DNA from: Desulfobacterales bacterium
GTDB taxonomy: Bacteria > Desulfobacterota > Desulfobacteria > Desulfobacterales > RPRI01
DNA: 7,031 bases
Reading direction: 5' to 3'
Assembly: GCA_020052975.1 (NCBI GenBank)
Contig: JAGVOC010000246.1
Location: 1 to 7,031, forward strand
A program made the position numbers and the translations under genes. Shown here piece after piece: positions 1-5,296 of this stretch. Positions within the stretch are counted from its first letter, which is position 1. The number at the start of each line of letters is the position of its first letter. The notes under the pieces are model-generated. The model did no database searches. It was not told the origin of the DNA and saw only the letters and a program-made list of their open reading frames with translations.

Positions 1-8
1 CAATTAGT

Positions 9-29
9 TGGGAGAAAGGGGTCCAGGAT
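9..29. repeat. Left part of the palindromic repeat, split copy
   Basis: These 21 nt are identical to 3645-3665. They are separated from the rest of the repeat (443-471) by the IVS-like element. The preceding AATTAGTTGG (2-11) overlaps this block and is the inverted complement of 450-459. The unoccupied copy has a different left flank, so the two copies are paralogous repeats and not a duplicated locus. Confidence 0.85.
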
Positions 30-52
30 TCGAGGATTCAAGGGTTCAAGTG
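25..52 (+). repeat. Left inverted end of the IVS-like element, tandem 8-mers
   Basis: The arm reads as three tandem 8-mers, AGGATTCG, AGGATTCA and AGGGTTCA, followed by AGTG. It is the inverted counterpart of 412-439, with 26 of 28 positions identical by eye. The gene's stop codon (38-40) lies inside this arm. Confidence 0.88.
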
Positions 53-409
53 TTTGTTTTCTAATGATTTTATCAGAGCTTTCAGCATCCTCTCAACCTC
101 CCCGATATCTCTCTGAAGTTCTGACAAGCTTTCTTCATTGAGATAGCCCAGATCCCCGGATAATAATATTTGCGTCTCTAATTCACACGTCGATCCGTAA
201 GCGATATATAATGATCTTAAATAATCCGGGGTTGTTTTTCTCCCATACCCTTCTGCAATGTTGCTCGGGATAGACAGGGCCGCTCTTCTCATTTGGGAGG
301 TTAAGCCAAAGCCCTCATTTTTGGGAAATATTTTCGTTGCCCTATAAATCTCAAGACATAGTTGATAGGACTTTTGTCAGACTTTTAATTCTTTATAATT
401 TTTCAGCAT
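38..409 (-). pseudogene. Four-helix-bundle protein (23S rRNA IVS / Avd-like family), interrupted by an in-frame TGA
   Basis: Read from ATG at 409, the frame gives MLKNYKELKV, then TGA at 379-377, then QKSYQLCLEIYRATKIFP and onward to a TGA at 40-38. That is 123 codons, the usual length for this family (TIGR02436-type, S23/IVP). The hallmark SIPSNIAEGYGRK lies around codons 46-58, followed by YLRSLYIAYGSTCELETQ and a C-terminal helix. Family members normally have Trp at codon 11 (the KVWQKS-like region), so TGG to TGA, one G-to-A change, explains the stop. The next Met (codon 40, MRRAAL) would lose helix 1. The start lies 2 nt inside the right inverted end and the stop lies within the left one. 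No strong Shine-Dalgarno is visible. The function of free-standing members is unknown; the related Avd protein works with diversity-generating retroelements, but no retroelement is present here. A recent pseudogene is most likely; UGA readthrough is a remote alternative. Confidence 0.85.
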
Positions 410-411
410 TT

Positions 412-439
412 CACTTGAATCCTTGAACCCTCGAATCCT
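412..439 (-). repeat. Right inverted end of the IVS-like element, tandem 8-mers
   Basis: On the minus strand it reads AGGATTCG, AGGGTTCA, AGGATTCA, then AGTG. These are the same three 8-mers as the left arm with the second and third exchanged. It ends 2 nt before the four-helix-bundle ATG (409), so it also serves as that gene's leader. The two arms could pair in RNA to close a stem around the whole gene. Confidence 0.88.
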
Positions 440-442
440 CAT

Positions 443-471
443 AGGATCACCAACTAATTTGGAGATGATCC
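443..471. repeat. Right part of the palindromic repeat, split copy
   Basis: This 29-nt block is identical to 3661-3689. It is palindromic: GGATCA (444-449) pairs with TGATCC (466-471), and inside that CCAA pairs with TTGG. Positions 450-459 are also an exact reverse complement of 2-11, so before the insertion the site would have formed a 10-bp stem with a loop of about 20 nt. The left part of the repeat is at 9-29. Confidence 0.85.
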
Positions 472-709
472 AAAATTTATAATGTTGGCAATTTGTGGAG
501 GATATACGCAACAAAAAACCAGTCGCTGATTTTTCAAGATCGCGGACCGCAGGATTCGCTGTCTGCAATCGAGATAACGGTAAATCACCCGCTGAAGATT
601 GGATCGCCAGAACCAGTACTGCCGTGAGAAATGATCACCTGAAAGGGGCAATCAAATAGTCGGGTTGTTACACCTGCCTATTTTGAAAAAACAATTATAT
701 ATGTTTAGT
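472..709. other. Intergenic segment with no recognised gene
   Basis: Several short open frames cross this stretch on both strands, including a minus frame that runs through the palindromic repeat with the residues FWIISKLVGDP. None has a convincing start signal or a family motif I recognise. The minus frame continues through the repeat into the four-helix-bundle gene only because of the insertion. No terminator with a T-run is evident below the SWIB gene. It may be decayed DNA or a larger repeat, but I cannot identify it. Confidence 0.5.
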
Positions 710-1036
710 CTATTCGATATTGGCACTAACAACAGATGCCATTTGCATCATATCGATAGTCTGACCTTCTTTTAACTTTGTAAAATCAGTTAATTTCCCA
801 GTCTTACTGACAGTTTTGGTGTTGTTAAATATTTTAATTAATTTAGCATCAGCCACAATATTCTTGCCAGCATTTTCTGGTTTACCATTGATTGTTTTGG
901 TTTGTAATTTGTTTGCCTTGATGTAATCCCACAACTTTTTGGTTATCTCAGTACGAGGAAGTGAGCTAGCACATAGTAATGCCGCCAAGTCCGCTTTCAA
1001 TTTTACCGGTTTATTCAATCCTTTTTCTTCTGCCAT
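710..1036 (-). CDS. SWIB/MDM2-domain protein, stand-alone
   Basis: This 108-residue protein is almost entirely one SWIB/MDM2 fold, at about residues 10-107. It has a Lys-rich N-terminus, then LPRTEITKKLWDYIKANKLQ (27-46), then NIVADAKLIKIF (59-70), and ends in a GQTIDMMQMASVVSANI helix. Eukaryotic SWIB domains belong to SWI/SNF remodelling complexes. In bacteria they occur as short proteins or fused to topoisomerase I in chlamydiae, and are presumed to bind chromatin or nucleoid partners; their role in free-living bacteria is not established. The ATG at 1036 is preceded by GGAGG (1048-1044) with a 7-nt spacer, which fixes the start. A near-consensus promoter lies about 60 nt upstream and no gene on the same strand is close, so it is probably transcribed alone. 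The length is typical for bacterial stand-alone members. Identification is confident; the cellular role is not. Confidence 0.93.
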   Translation of the reverse strand: MAEEKGLNKPVKLKADLAALLCASSLPRTEITKKLWDYIKANKLQTKTINGKPENAGKNIVADAKLIKIFNNTKTVSKTGKLTDFTKLKEGQTIDMMQMASVVSANIE

Positions 1037-1043
1037 GTTTACG

Positions 1044-1048
1044 CCTCC
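1044..1048 (-). promoter_or_regulatory. Ribosome binding site of the SWIB gene
   Basis: GGAGG on the minus strand lies 7 nt upstream of the ATG at 1036-1034. It supports this start over any internal Met. Confidence 0.8.
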
Positions 1049-1095
1049 GTTCTTTAAATTGTCTTAGTATTTTTTTGATCAGATATTGCGTGGGA

Positions 1096-1124
1096 AGTAT
1101 ATGAATAACGGGCTTATATGTCAA
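1096..1124 (-). promoter_or_regulatory. Sigma70-type promoter of the SWIB gene
   Basis: On the minus strand TTGACA (1124-1119) is followed after exactly 17 nt by TATACT (1101-1096). This matches the -35 consensus fully and the -10 consensus at five of six positions. Transcription would start near 1089 and give a 5' leader of about 50 nt before the SWIB ATG. Such a strong match suggests high constitutive expression. Confidence 0.8.
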
Positions 1125-1302
1125 TTAAATACTGGCCACAAAATGTGAGGTGTTGTGTCGCTATTTATCGTCGGGCGTGAGTTGTGTTTATTACTGATTG
1201 AAGTCTTGCATTTTCGTCGAGGTTGTTGGTTTGTTGCTTTCAGGAAGCACGGAACAGAATTTCACTCCATTATCCTTTAACTGGATGGGAAAGGAATTAC
1301 AA
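1125..1302. other. Intergenic stretch between the SWIB promoter and the membrane-protein gene
   Basis: This stretch lies downstream of the membrane-protein gene and upstream of the SWIB promoter. I see no T-run hairpin, no small ORF with a start signal and no recognised repeat. Confidence 0.5.
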
Positions 1303-1677
1303 TTAGGAAGTCTCTTCGTCCTGAAATTCTCTCTGCCTTCCTATTCTATAGGCATCTATGATAGCAAATATCCAAAAACAAACAATAAAGTAGAAAACAG
1401 CGTTATGATAGGAGTCTGTGGTTAATGTTTTTGATCCGACAATGTCTGAAAGTTCTCGCAGGTTCGTTGTATTACCCTGCATCTTAGCCATAACGTCGTC
1501 AAGGCGATTGATTGCAGATACCGTGGCCGACCAGATCATGTAGCCTAATCCGGTGCAAGACAAAAAAATGATGACCAGCCCCCTCCAATACTTTTTTAAA
1601 TAGAGCTGGCCAACACCAGGAAAGACGAATGTGGATAAAAGAGCGGCTTTATATGATACTTTCATTTTGATGCTCAT
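1303..1677 (-). CDS. Small membrane protein with PGVGQLY motif
   Basis: This protein of 124 residues has a first hydrophobic stretch at about 11-26 ending in FPGVGQLYLKKYWRG (19-33), a second at about 33-56 and a third at about 92-110. A polar loop (57-91) separates the last two, and the tail is charged (RIGRQREFQDEETS). The PG(V/L)GQLY-plus-basic-residues signature recurs in small TM2-like and other integral membrane proteins of unknown role, so location in the inner membrane is supported but function is not. The ATG at 1677 has no clear Shine-Dalgarno; the Met at residue 5 (MKVSYK) is an equally possible start. The Lys-rich small gene ends 64 nt upstream on the same strand, so the two could share a transcript. 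I do not recognise a specific family. Confidence 0.75.
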   Translation of the reverse strand: MSIKMKVSYKAALLSTFVFPGVGQLYLKKYWRGLVIIFLSCTGLGYMIWSATVSAINRLDDVMAKMQGNTTNLRELSDIVGSKTLTTDSYHNAVFYFIVCFWIFAIIDAYRIGRQREFQDEETS

Positions 1678-1741
1678 TACCGTAGCCTTTGCACCTCACA
1701 CGGAGAAAACTGTTGTGCGGATCTCCGTACCGTGATTTCTA

Positions 1742-1855
1742 TCAAGGCTTTCTTTTTGGCTGCTTATCAAGCTTATTTTTTGATTGTTGTTTCTGTTTTT
1801 CGGTGTTCTGTTTCTGCCCCTTTTCCTTATCTTTCTTACCGCCCTTGTCTCCCAT
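1742..1855 (-). CDS. Small Lys-rich basic protein, MGDKG type
   Basis: This 37-residue protein, MGDKGGKKDKEKGQKQN followed by a Lys/Gln-rich segment and ending KLDKQPKRKP, resembles short lysine-rich hypothetical proteins with an MGDKG start that occur in many bacteria. No function is established for that group; the composition suggests a disordered polypeptide that may bind nucleic acid. The start at 1855 is chosen because GGGGAG (1866-1861) precedes it with a 5-nt spacer. The open frame extends upstream to a TTG at 1972, but that extension has no Shine-Dalgarno and would add unrelated sequence. The gene is short, but the start signal, composition and recalled similarity support it. It precedes the membrane-protein gene on the same strand by 64 nt. 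Confidence 0.7.
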   Translation of the reverse strand: MGDKGGKKDKEKGQKQNTEKQKQQSKNKLDKQPKRKP

Positions 1856-1860
1856 TACGT

Positions 1861-1866
1861 CTCCCC
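1861..1866 (-). promoter_or_regulatory. Ribosome binding site deciding the start of the Lys-rich protein
   Basis: GGGGAG on the minus strand lies 5 nt before the ATG at 1855-1853. It favours the 37-residue protein over the longer TTG-initiated frame from 1972. Confidence 0.65.
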
Positions 1867-2297
1867 TTTTCCTGTTGTCCAAAACATATTCTCGCAGCGT
1901 GTTTTCCTGTTGCAACCACAGTAGGCGCGTTATTATTAATTGTAATCTTGCATACTTTTCAAAATCTGTCAATTACCGCTTTCAGGAAGAAGCATGCGCT
2001 GTTTTCCTGAAGGCTGATCGGAAAGGAATACGAGGCACGATAGAAAGAATTCGATTAGTTCATCCCGGTTTATTTTTCTCCCGTTCGAGAGATAGCCATA
2101 AAGGACCCGACACCTATTTGCCCTATATAACAATCCTCTCGAAAAAACTGTGTCCCCCGCGTTTCCAATCATGATGAACGTTATATCATAATATCATTCG
2201 GCACAAGGCATTCTACCGCGTCAAAAGGCAGGATCTGACATCATATTCAAGTCTGTTTTCGCTAAAAACATTTATCTGAATCATCCAGAAGACCGGA
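1867..2297. other. Long stretch with no convincing gene
   Basis: Open frames exist on both strands, for example plus-strand frames rich in Phe, Ser and Cys and a minus frame at 2172-1969. None has a ribosome binding site, a recognisable motif or coding-like composition; the plus frames are mirrors of A-rich DNA. On the minus strand TTGACA occurs at 1972-1967 upstream of the Lys-rich gene, but no good -10 follows at the right distance. Together with the kinase remnant beside it, this looks like decayed DNA. Confidence 0.5.
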
Positions 2298-2444
2298 TCA
2301 CTGAAAAAAACATGAAAAGACATACAAATGCTTCCATCGGAGAATAATCAGAACGCCGCCTTTCGGCATCGCCTCATCCGCATTCGAAACCAGATTGAAT
2401 AACGACTTGCCGAGATGTACGGAAGAACCAAAACGAACCCCGAA
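2298..2444 (-). pseudogene. Remnant of a sensor histidine kinase (HATPase N-box region)
   Basis: The minus strand at 2420-2355 encodes VHLGKS followed by LFNLVSNADEAMPKGG. This is the N-box of PAS-type sensor histidine kinases, usually VHLxKTLMNLVSNAAEAMPxGG, including the Asn that coordinates Mg-ATP. The residues after it (VLIILRWKHLYV) loosely resemble the next strand (xxISTENRYVD) with substitutions, then TGA occurs at 2300-2298. Upstream, the frame is blocked by TGA at 2447-2445, although another frame there reads NLYPDSG, which may be the expected preceding segment after a frameshift. The DHp domain, G boxes and any sensor domain are missing. It is a fragment of a once larger gene, lying 25 nt downstream of the DUF4185-like gene. 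It is too short to act as a kinase. Confidence 0.72.
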
Positions 2445-2469
2445 TCAGGATAAAGGTTCGTTGGACAGA

Positions 2470-3594
2470 TTAGTGACTTAAAATTCTTACAATTGGACGG
2501 TAAAGAAAAAGATTTTTCCGGATGAAATTCGTATTCTTTTGAAAATCTTCAAATGAATTACATACATAAGTTACAACAAGATTTCTCTCATGCGCAAATT
2601 CTACATGCTCTTTCCCCGCGTAACAAAAATTGTTTTTGTCATATAAGGTACTTTCCGGGTCAACTTCAGGAATAGTTCTGATTAACACCTTTGGTTCGGT
2701 CCATGGACCTTCAGGCCCATCTGCAACCTGATATAACAACTGATTTCCGTTGTTTCTGGTGGACAAGTAAACGGCGATCCATTTTTTATCGTCTGCATGG
2801 TATCTCACACTCAGTTCTGAAACGCCGGCATCGATAACGATCTTAACTTTAGCGGAATTCAGTCCTTTTTCCCATATTCCGTCTTTTGTAAAATACTCAA
2901 TAGCGTTTGCCGGATCATTCAGTTCATTTATAGGAATGCGGGCAAGAATATTCCCAAAAAGCATCGGAATATCCTTTGTTGAATTGTAGAGCGGATAATA
3001 ATAAACATAATTTTGATAAACCACCGAGGTTGTTGCAAAAGCAATAATACCTTGCGGAATTCCGGGTGTTAAGTCAATGTAATCCACGATCCATTTGTCC
3101 GGGTCTGCCGCTTCAAAATTTGTTATCCTGGCTATTTTATGTCCCGTGATCTTAAACTTGAATGGCCCCTCCATTTCCGGCTTTGCTTCAACCACTAACA
3201 GGGGAACATATAAAGTGCTGTTTACCATAAAGGGATCTTGCGGCCACAACCATTCGTTTTCACCAAATGACGATATAAATTCTCCGTTTGCCTTTTTTAA
3301 ATAATATTGAATTTCAAATTCACCATTTACCGAACAGGTTGATATTGCAATCGTTGTTCCAAGCACAACGTCCATGTCAATCCGGTCTTGTCTGCCCTGT
3401 TCACCCGAAACAAACGTATCTCCAAAAAGCCACAGGGTTCGCTTTTCATCCAATCTTATGGAATATGCGGCATCGCCGCCATACCATCCATCTTTATAGG
3501 AAAAACATGGAAGGCAATCGGCTGATATGGAAGGTGAAAGCGAAAAGAAAAAGATACTTAACAGCAACAAGGCAAGCCATGATGATCTTTTCAT
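2470..3594 (-). CDS. Secreted DUF4185-like beta-propeller protein
   Basis: From the ATG at 3594 the product has 374 residues. It starts with a clear signal peptide (MKRSSWLALLLL, then SIFFFSLSPSISA) with likely cleavage before Asp26. The mature part resembles DUF4185 proteins: KDGWYGGDAAYS (about 34-45), LWLFGDTFV (55-63), WLWPQDPF (115-122), VRYHADDKKWIAVY (263-276) and ADGPEGPWTEP (291-301). These W/G/D-rich repeats are typical of five-bladed propellers related to glycosyl hydrolase families 43/62, but the catalytic role is unknown. Two early Cys (27 and 30) follow the signal peptide; this is not a proper lipobox. An in-frame TTG at 3636 would add 14 residues before the signal peptide and has no Shine-Dalgarno. 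The ATG has only a weak GGGA upstream. A palindromic repeat lies about 50 nt upstream of the start. The family is fairly certain; substrate and function are not. Confidence 0.82.
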   Translation of the reverse strand: MKRSSWLALLLLSIFFFSLSPSISADCLPCFSYKDGWYGGDAAYSIRLDEKRTLWLFGDTFVSGEQGRQDRIDMDVVLGTTIAISTCSVNGEFEIQYYLKKANGEFISSFGENEWLWPQDPFMVNSTLYVPLLVVEAKPEMEGPFKFKITGHKIARITNFEAADPDKWIVDYIDLTPGIPQGIIAFATTSVVYQNYVYYYPLYNSTKDIPMLFGNILARIPINELNDPANAIEYFTKDGIWEKGLNSAKVKIVIDAGVSELSVRYHADDKKWIAVYLSTRNNGNQLLYQVADGPEGPWTEPKVLIRTIPEVDPESTLYDKNNFCYAGKEHVEFAHERNLVVTYVCNSFEDFQKNTNFIRKNLFLYRPIVRILSH

Positions 3595-3644
3595 AATATC
3601 CCGTGGTGTTTTATATATCTTCGTTTCTTCCTTCAAAAGCGGTA

Positions 3645-3689
3645 TGGGAGAAAGGGGTCCAGGATCACCAACTAATTTGGAGATGATCC
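3645..3689. repeat. Palindromic repeat, uninterrupted copy
   Basis: This 45-nt unit equals 9-29 joined to 443-471, with AGGAT (3661-3665) counted once. It is the unoccupied version of the site that holds the IVS-like element at the left of the window. The right 28 nt are palindromic (GGATCA with TGATCC, CCAA with TTGG). The flanks on both sides differ from those of the split copy, so the repeat is a dispersed unit. It lies in the upstream region of the DUF4185-like gene. Confidence 0.87.
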
Positions 3690-3753
3690 TCTTTTAATGG
3701 GCTTATAACAAGTCGAAATTCAGACGGCAAAGAAAAAAGCTCATTATGCAAGG

Positions 3754-3851
3754 CGCACGAATCTTGAGGAATGAAGCGTACTTACTGGTACGCTGCAATG
3801 ACAAAAGATGAAGTGCAACTCAGCAGAATGACTTTTTACGAAGCCGTCAAT
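3754..3851 (+). repeat. Dispersed ~98-bp repeat with hairpin, copy 1
   Basis: It matches the reverse complement of 6935-7031 with only a few substitutions and one 1-nt length difference. Inside, AGCGTAC (3775-3781) pairs with GTACGCT (3788-3794) around a 6-nt loop. The right end reads GACTTTTTACGAAGCCGTCAAT, with GCCGTC (3843-3848) complementary to GACGGC (3723-3728), so the full unit probably begins near 3722. It lies immediately downstream of the serine hydrolase stop codon and could form a 3'-end structure for that transcript, though there is no T-run terminator. Confidence 0.9.
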
Positions 3852-3860
3852 TTTAATTTC

Positions 3861-5273
3861 TCATGGCACTGCAGCCAGAACGTCGGCAATAAACTTATCC
3901 GTGTTCCAGGCCTTTCGCACCGTCGTGGCGCCGAATCTGACAAGCACCAGCTTCCTCGACGGAATAACGATTACTTTCTGCTCCTGGAAACCGTCGGCGG
4001 AGTAAGCATCTTCAGGAGAAGACGGCCACCTCCGCTTCCCGGGATCTGAAACTGGTCCTGCGTTCAACCAGAAAAGGGCGCCGTATTCACCTATCGGAGC
4101 TCCTGATGTCGGGGTCGTGGTATAAGCGACCCATCCCTCAGGCAGGATCCTCTCTCCGTTCCACACCCCGTCATGAAGATAGAGCAGGCCGAAACGCGCC
4201 CAGTCACGCGGGGTTGCAAACGTATAAGAAGAGCCGACATAAGTCCCCGAAGGGTCCGGCTCAGGCACAGCGCTCTGCATGCCTATCCTGTCGAAAAGTT
4301 CATCCCTCATGAATGTATAGCAATTGCGATAAGTTTTATCCGCTTCCGTGCGCACAATCCTGCTTATGATATTGGCTGTGCCGCTGGAATAGCTCCATTT
4401 GTTGTCAGGCGCAGCCGCAAGAGGTTTTGCAGCGGCATATGCGGCAAAATCATAGCTCCCGTACAGCATTTTGGGAGCATCGTAAAGCGGTTTATATACT
4501 TCCCCGAATTCAAGTCCGCTGCTCATCCTGAGAAGCTGGTCAAGGGTAATTTTCCCCCGCGGGTCACCTTCTTTTTGCCATTCCGGAACAGGCGCAGGTT
4601 CATTCAGGCGCAGTTTGCCGTTTTTAACCATGATACCGACAAGGGCGTTGGTGATGCTCTTGCTCATAGACCATCCGAGCAGGGGCATGTTGCGGTTAAA
4701 CCCGGGGGCATAACGCTCGGCAATGATTCGTCCGTCATAAACAACCAGAACGGCTCTCGTGTATTTAAGCTTCTTGGAACCGCTTTCAGCAAAGGCATTA
4801 TCAAGGGCTTTTGAAAGCTTTCCCTCATCAACTCCCGCAGGAAGAGGACGGGCGATTTCCCCGTTTCCTTCAGGCCACGGAAGATCGTCCGGAAGCGTCT
4901 TTTGCTGAACCGCTGCCGCTATATTCTGCTTCCTGAGATCATCTTCACTCACCCCGACTGCAAGAGTGCAGCCGCAGCCTTCGCGGTACACTGCGGCTGC
5001 CTTAAACAGCCCGAAGGAATTCGCCGCAACCCGTTTATTAAGGCGATCGACCTGTACTGAGACAACGGCAGTGAGAGGATTGACCGGCGCAACATCTTCC
5101 CTGATAATCGCATCCGGATCCCGTCCCGATATGAAAACCCCCGAACAGAGATACTTTGCCACATAGCCGGTCCCGATGGGAATCGCCTGTGTAAGATACC
5201 AGCCTGCTGCAGTAACTCCCGCCGCAAGGATAATCCCTGTGACGGCCAATGTGCGCCTGATCCATGGTCTCAT
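3861..5273 (-). CDS. Membrane-anchored serine hydrolase, beta-lactamase class C fold
   Basis: This 470-residue protein belongs to the beta-lactamase/esterase group (COG1680-like; NylB, EstB and similar). An N-terminal hydrophobic helix (about 8-30, after RPWIRR) should anchor it with the domain outside the cytoplasm. A family-typical segment, YLCSGVFISGRDPD (41-54), follows. The catalytic SxxK is SMSK (Ser202, Lys205) in GWSMSKSITNALVG. The YxN-equivalent is WSYSSGTAN (Tyr295, Ser297). The third motif region is ADGFQEQKVIVIP (426-438) in place of a KTG box, as in esterase-type members. The substrate is unknown; ester or amide hydrolysis is likely, and true beta-lactam resistance is not indicated. 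The ATG at 5273 has AGGGAGG (5285-5279) 5 nt upstream. It starts 23 nt after the acyl-CoA ligase stop, so the two are probably one operon. No truncation is seen. Confidence 0.92.
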   Translation of the reverse strand: MRPWIRRTLAVTGIILAAGVTAAGWYLTQAIPIGTGYVAKYLCSGVFISGRDPDAIIREDVAPVNPLTAVVSVQVDRLNKRVAANSFGLFKAAAVYREGCGCTLAVGVSEDDLRKQNIAAAVQQKTLPDDLPWPEGNGEIARPLPAGVDEGKLSKALDNAFAESGSKKLKYTRAVLVVYDGRIIAERYAPGFNRNMPLLGWSMSKSITNALVGIMVKNGKLRLNEPAPVPEWQKEGDPRGKITLDQLLRMSSGLEFGEVYKPLYDAPKMLYGSYDFAAYAAAKPLAAAPDNKWSYSSGTANIISRIVRTEADKTYRNCYTFMRDELFDRIGMQSAVPEPDPSGTYVGSSYTFATPRDWARFGLLYLHDGVWNGERILPEGWVAYTTTPTSGAPIGEYGALFWLNAGPVSDPGKRRWPSSPEDAYSADGFQEQKVIVIPSRKLVLVRFGATTVRKAWNTDKFIADVLAAVP

Positions 5274-5278
5274 TGGAA

Positions 5279-5285
5279 CCTCCCT
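5279..5285 (-). promoter_or_regulatory. Ribosome binding site of the serine hydrolase
   Basis: AGGGAGG lies 5 nt before the ATG at 5273, within the 23-nt gap after the ligase stop. It supports translation from a shared mRNA and fixes the start. Confidence 0.75.
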
Positions 5286-5296
5286 TCAATAACCGG

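Larger units (their letters stand above)
30..442 (-). mobile_element. Small IVS-like element carrying a four-helix-bundle gene, inserted in a palindromic repeat
   Basis: Positions 9-29 match 3645-3665 exactly and positions 443-471 match 3661-3689 exactly, so the sequence that is continuous at 3645-3689 is interrupted here by 413 bp. The 5-mer AGGAT occurs once at the unoccupied site (3661-3665) and twice here (25-29 and 443-447), as expected of a target duplication. Microhomology is also possible, because the inverted end itself begins with AGGAT. The inserted DNA is almost entirely a four-helix-bundle gene between 28-nt inverted ends. In known 23S rRNA intervening sequences, the same protein family sits between complementary ends that form a stem. 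No transposase or reverse transcriptase is encoded here, so any movement would need help in trans. The boundaries are seen in the sequence; mobility is inferred. Confidence 0.8.

Noticed and set aside
30..442. Diversity-generating retroelement, based on the Avd-like protein
   Set aside because: No reverse transcriptase, template repeat or variable-region target is present in the window. The family resemblance alone does not support it.
377..568. 63-codon minus-strand open frame as an independent gene
   Set aside because: It joins unknown upstream sequence, the palindromic repeat and the first ten codons of the four-helix-bundle gene. Continuity results from the insertion and the TGA.
1200..1300. 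Possible duplication with 1945-2035 (shared TCTTGCAT, GCTTTCAGGAAG and GGAAAGGAAT in the same order)
   Set aside because: The matches are short and separated by unrelated sequence of different length. Without an alignment score they could be chance.
1700..1728. 7-bp inverted repeat ACGGAGA/TCTCCGT between the Lys-rich and membrane-protein genes, as a terminator
   Set aside because: The loop is 15 nt and no T-run follows in either direction, so it cannot be supported as an intrinsic terminator.
1742..1972. Longer 76-residue version of the Lys-rich protein starting at TTG 1972
   Set aside because: No Shine-Dalgarno precedes the TTG, whereas GGGGAG is well placed for the ATG at 1855 and the MGDKG start resembles known short proteins.
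1689..2174. 161-codon plus-strand open frame rich in Phe, Ser and Cys
   Set aside because: It is antisense to the Lys-rich gene, where A-rich codons become Phe and Ser. It has no start signal and no recognisable motif.
3771..4049. Plus-strand open frame beginning MKRTYWYAAMTKDEVQ
   Set aside because: It reads the dispersed repeat and then the antisense of the serine hydrolase. It has no ribosome binding site and the opposite strand is clearly coding.
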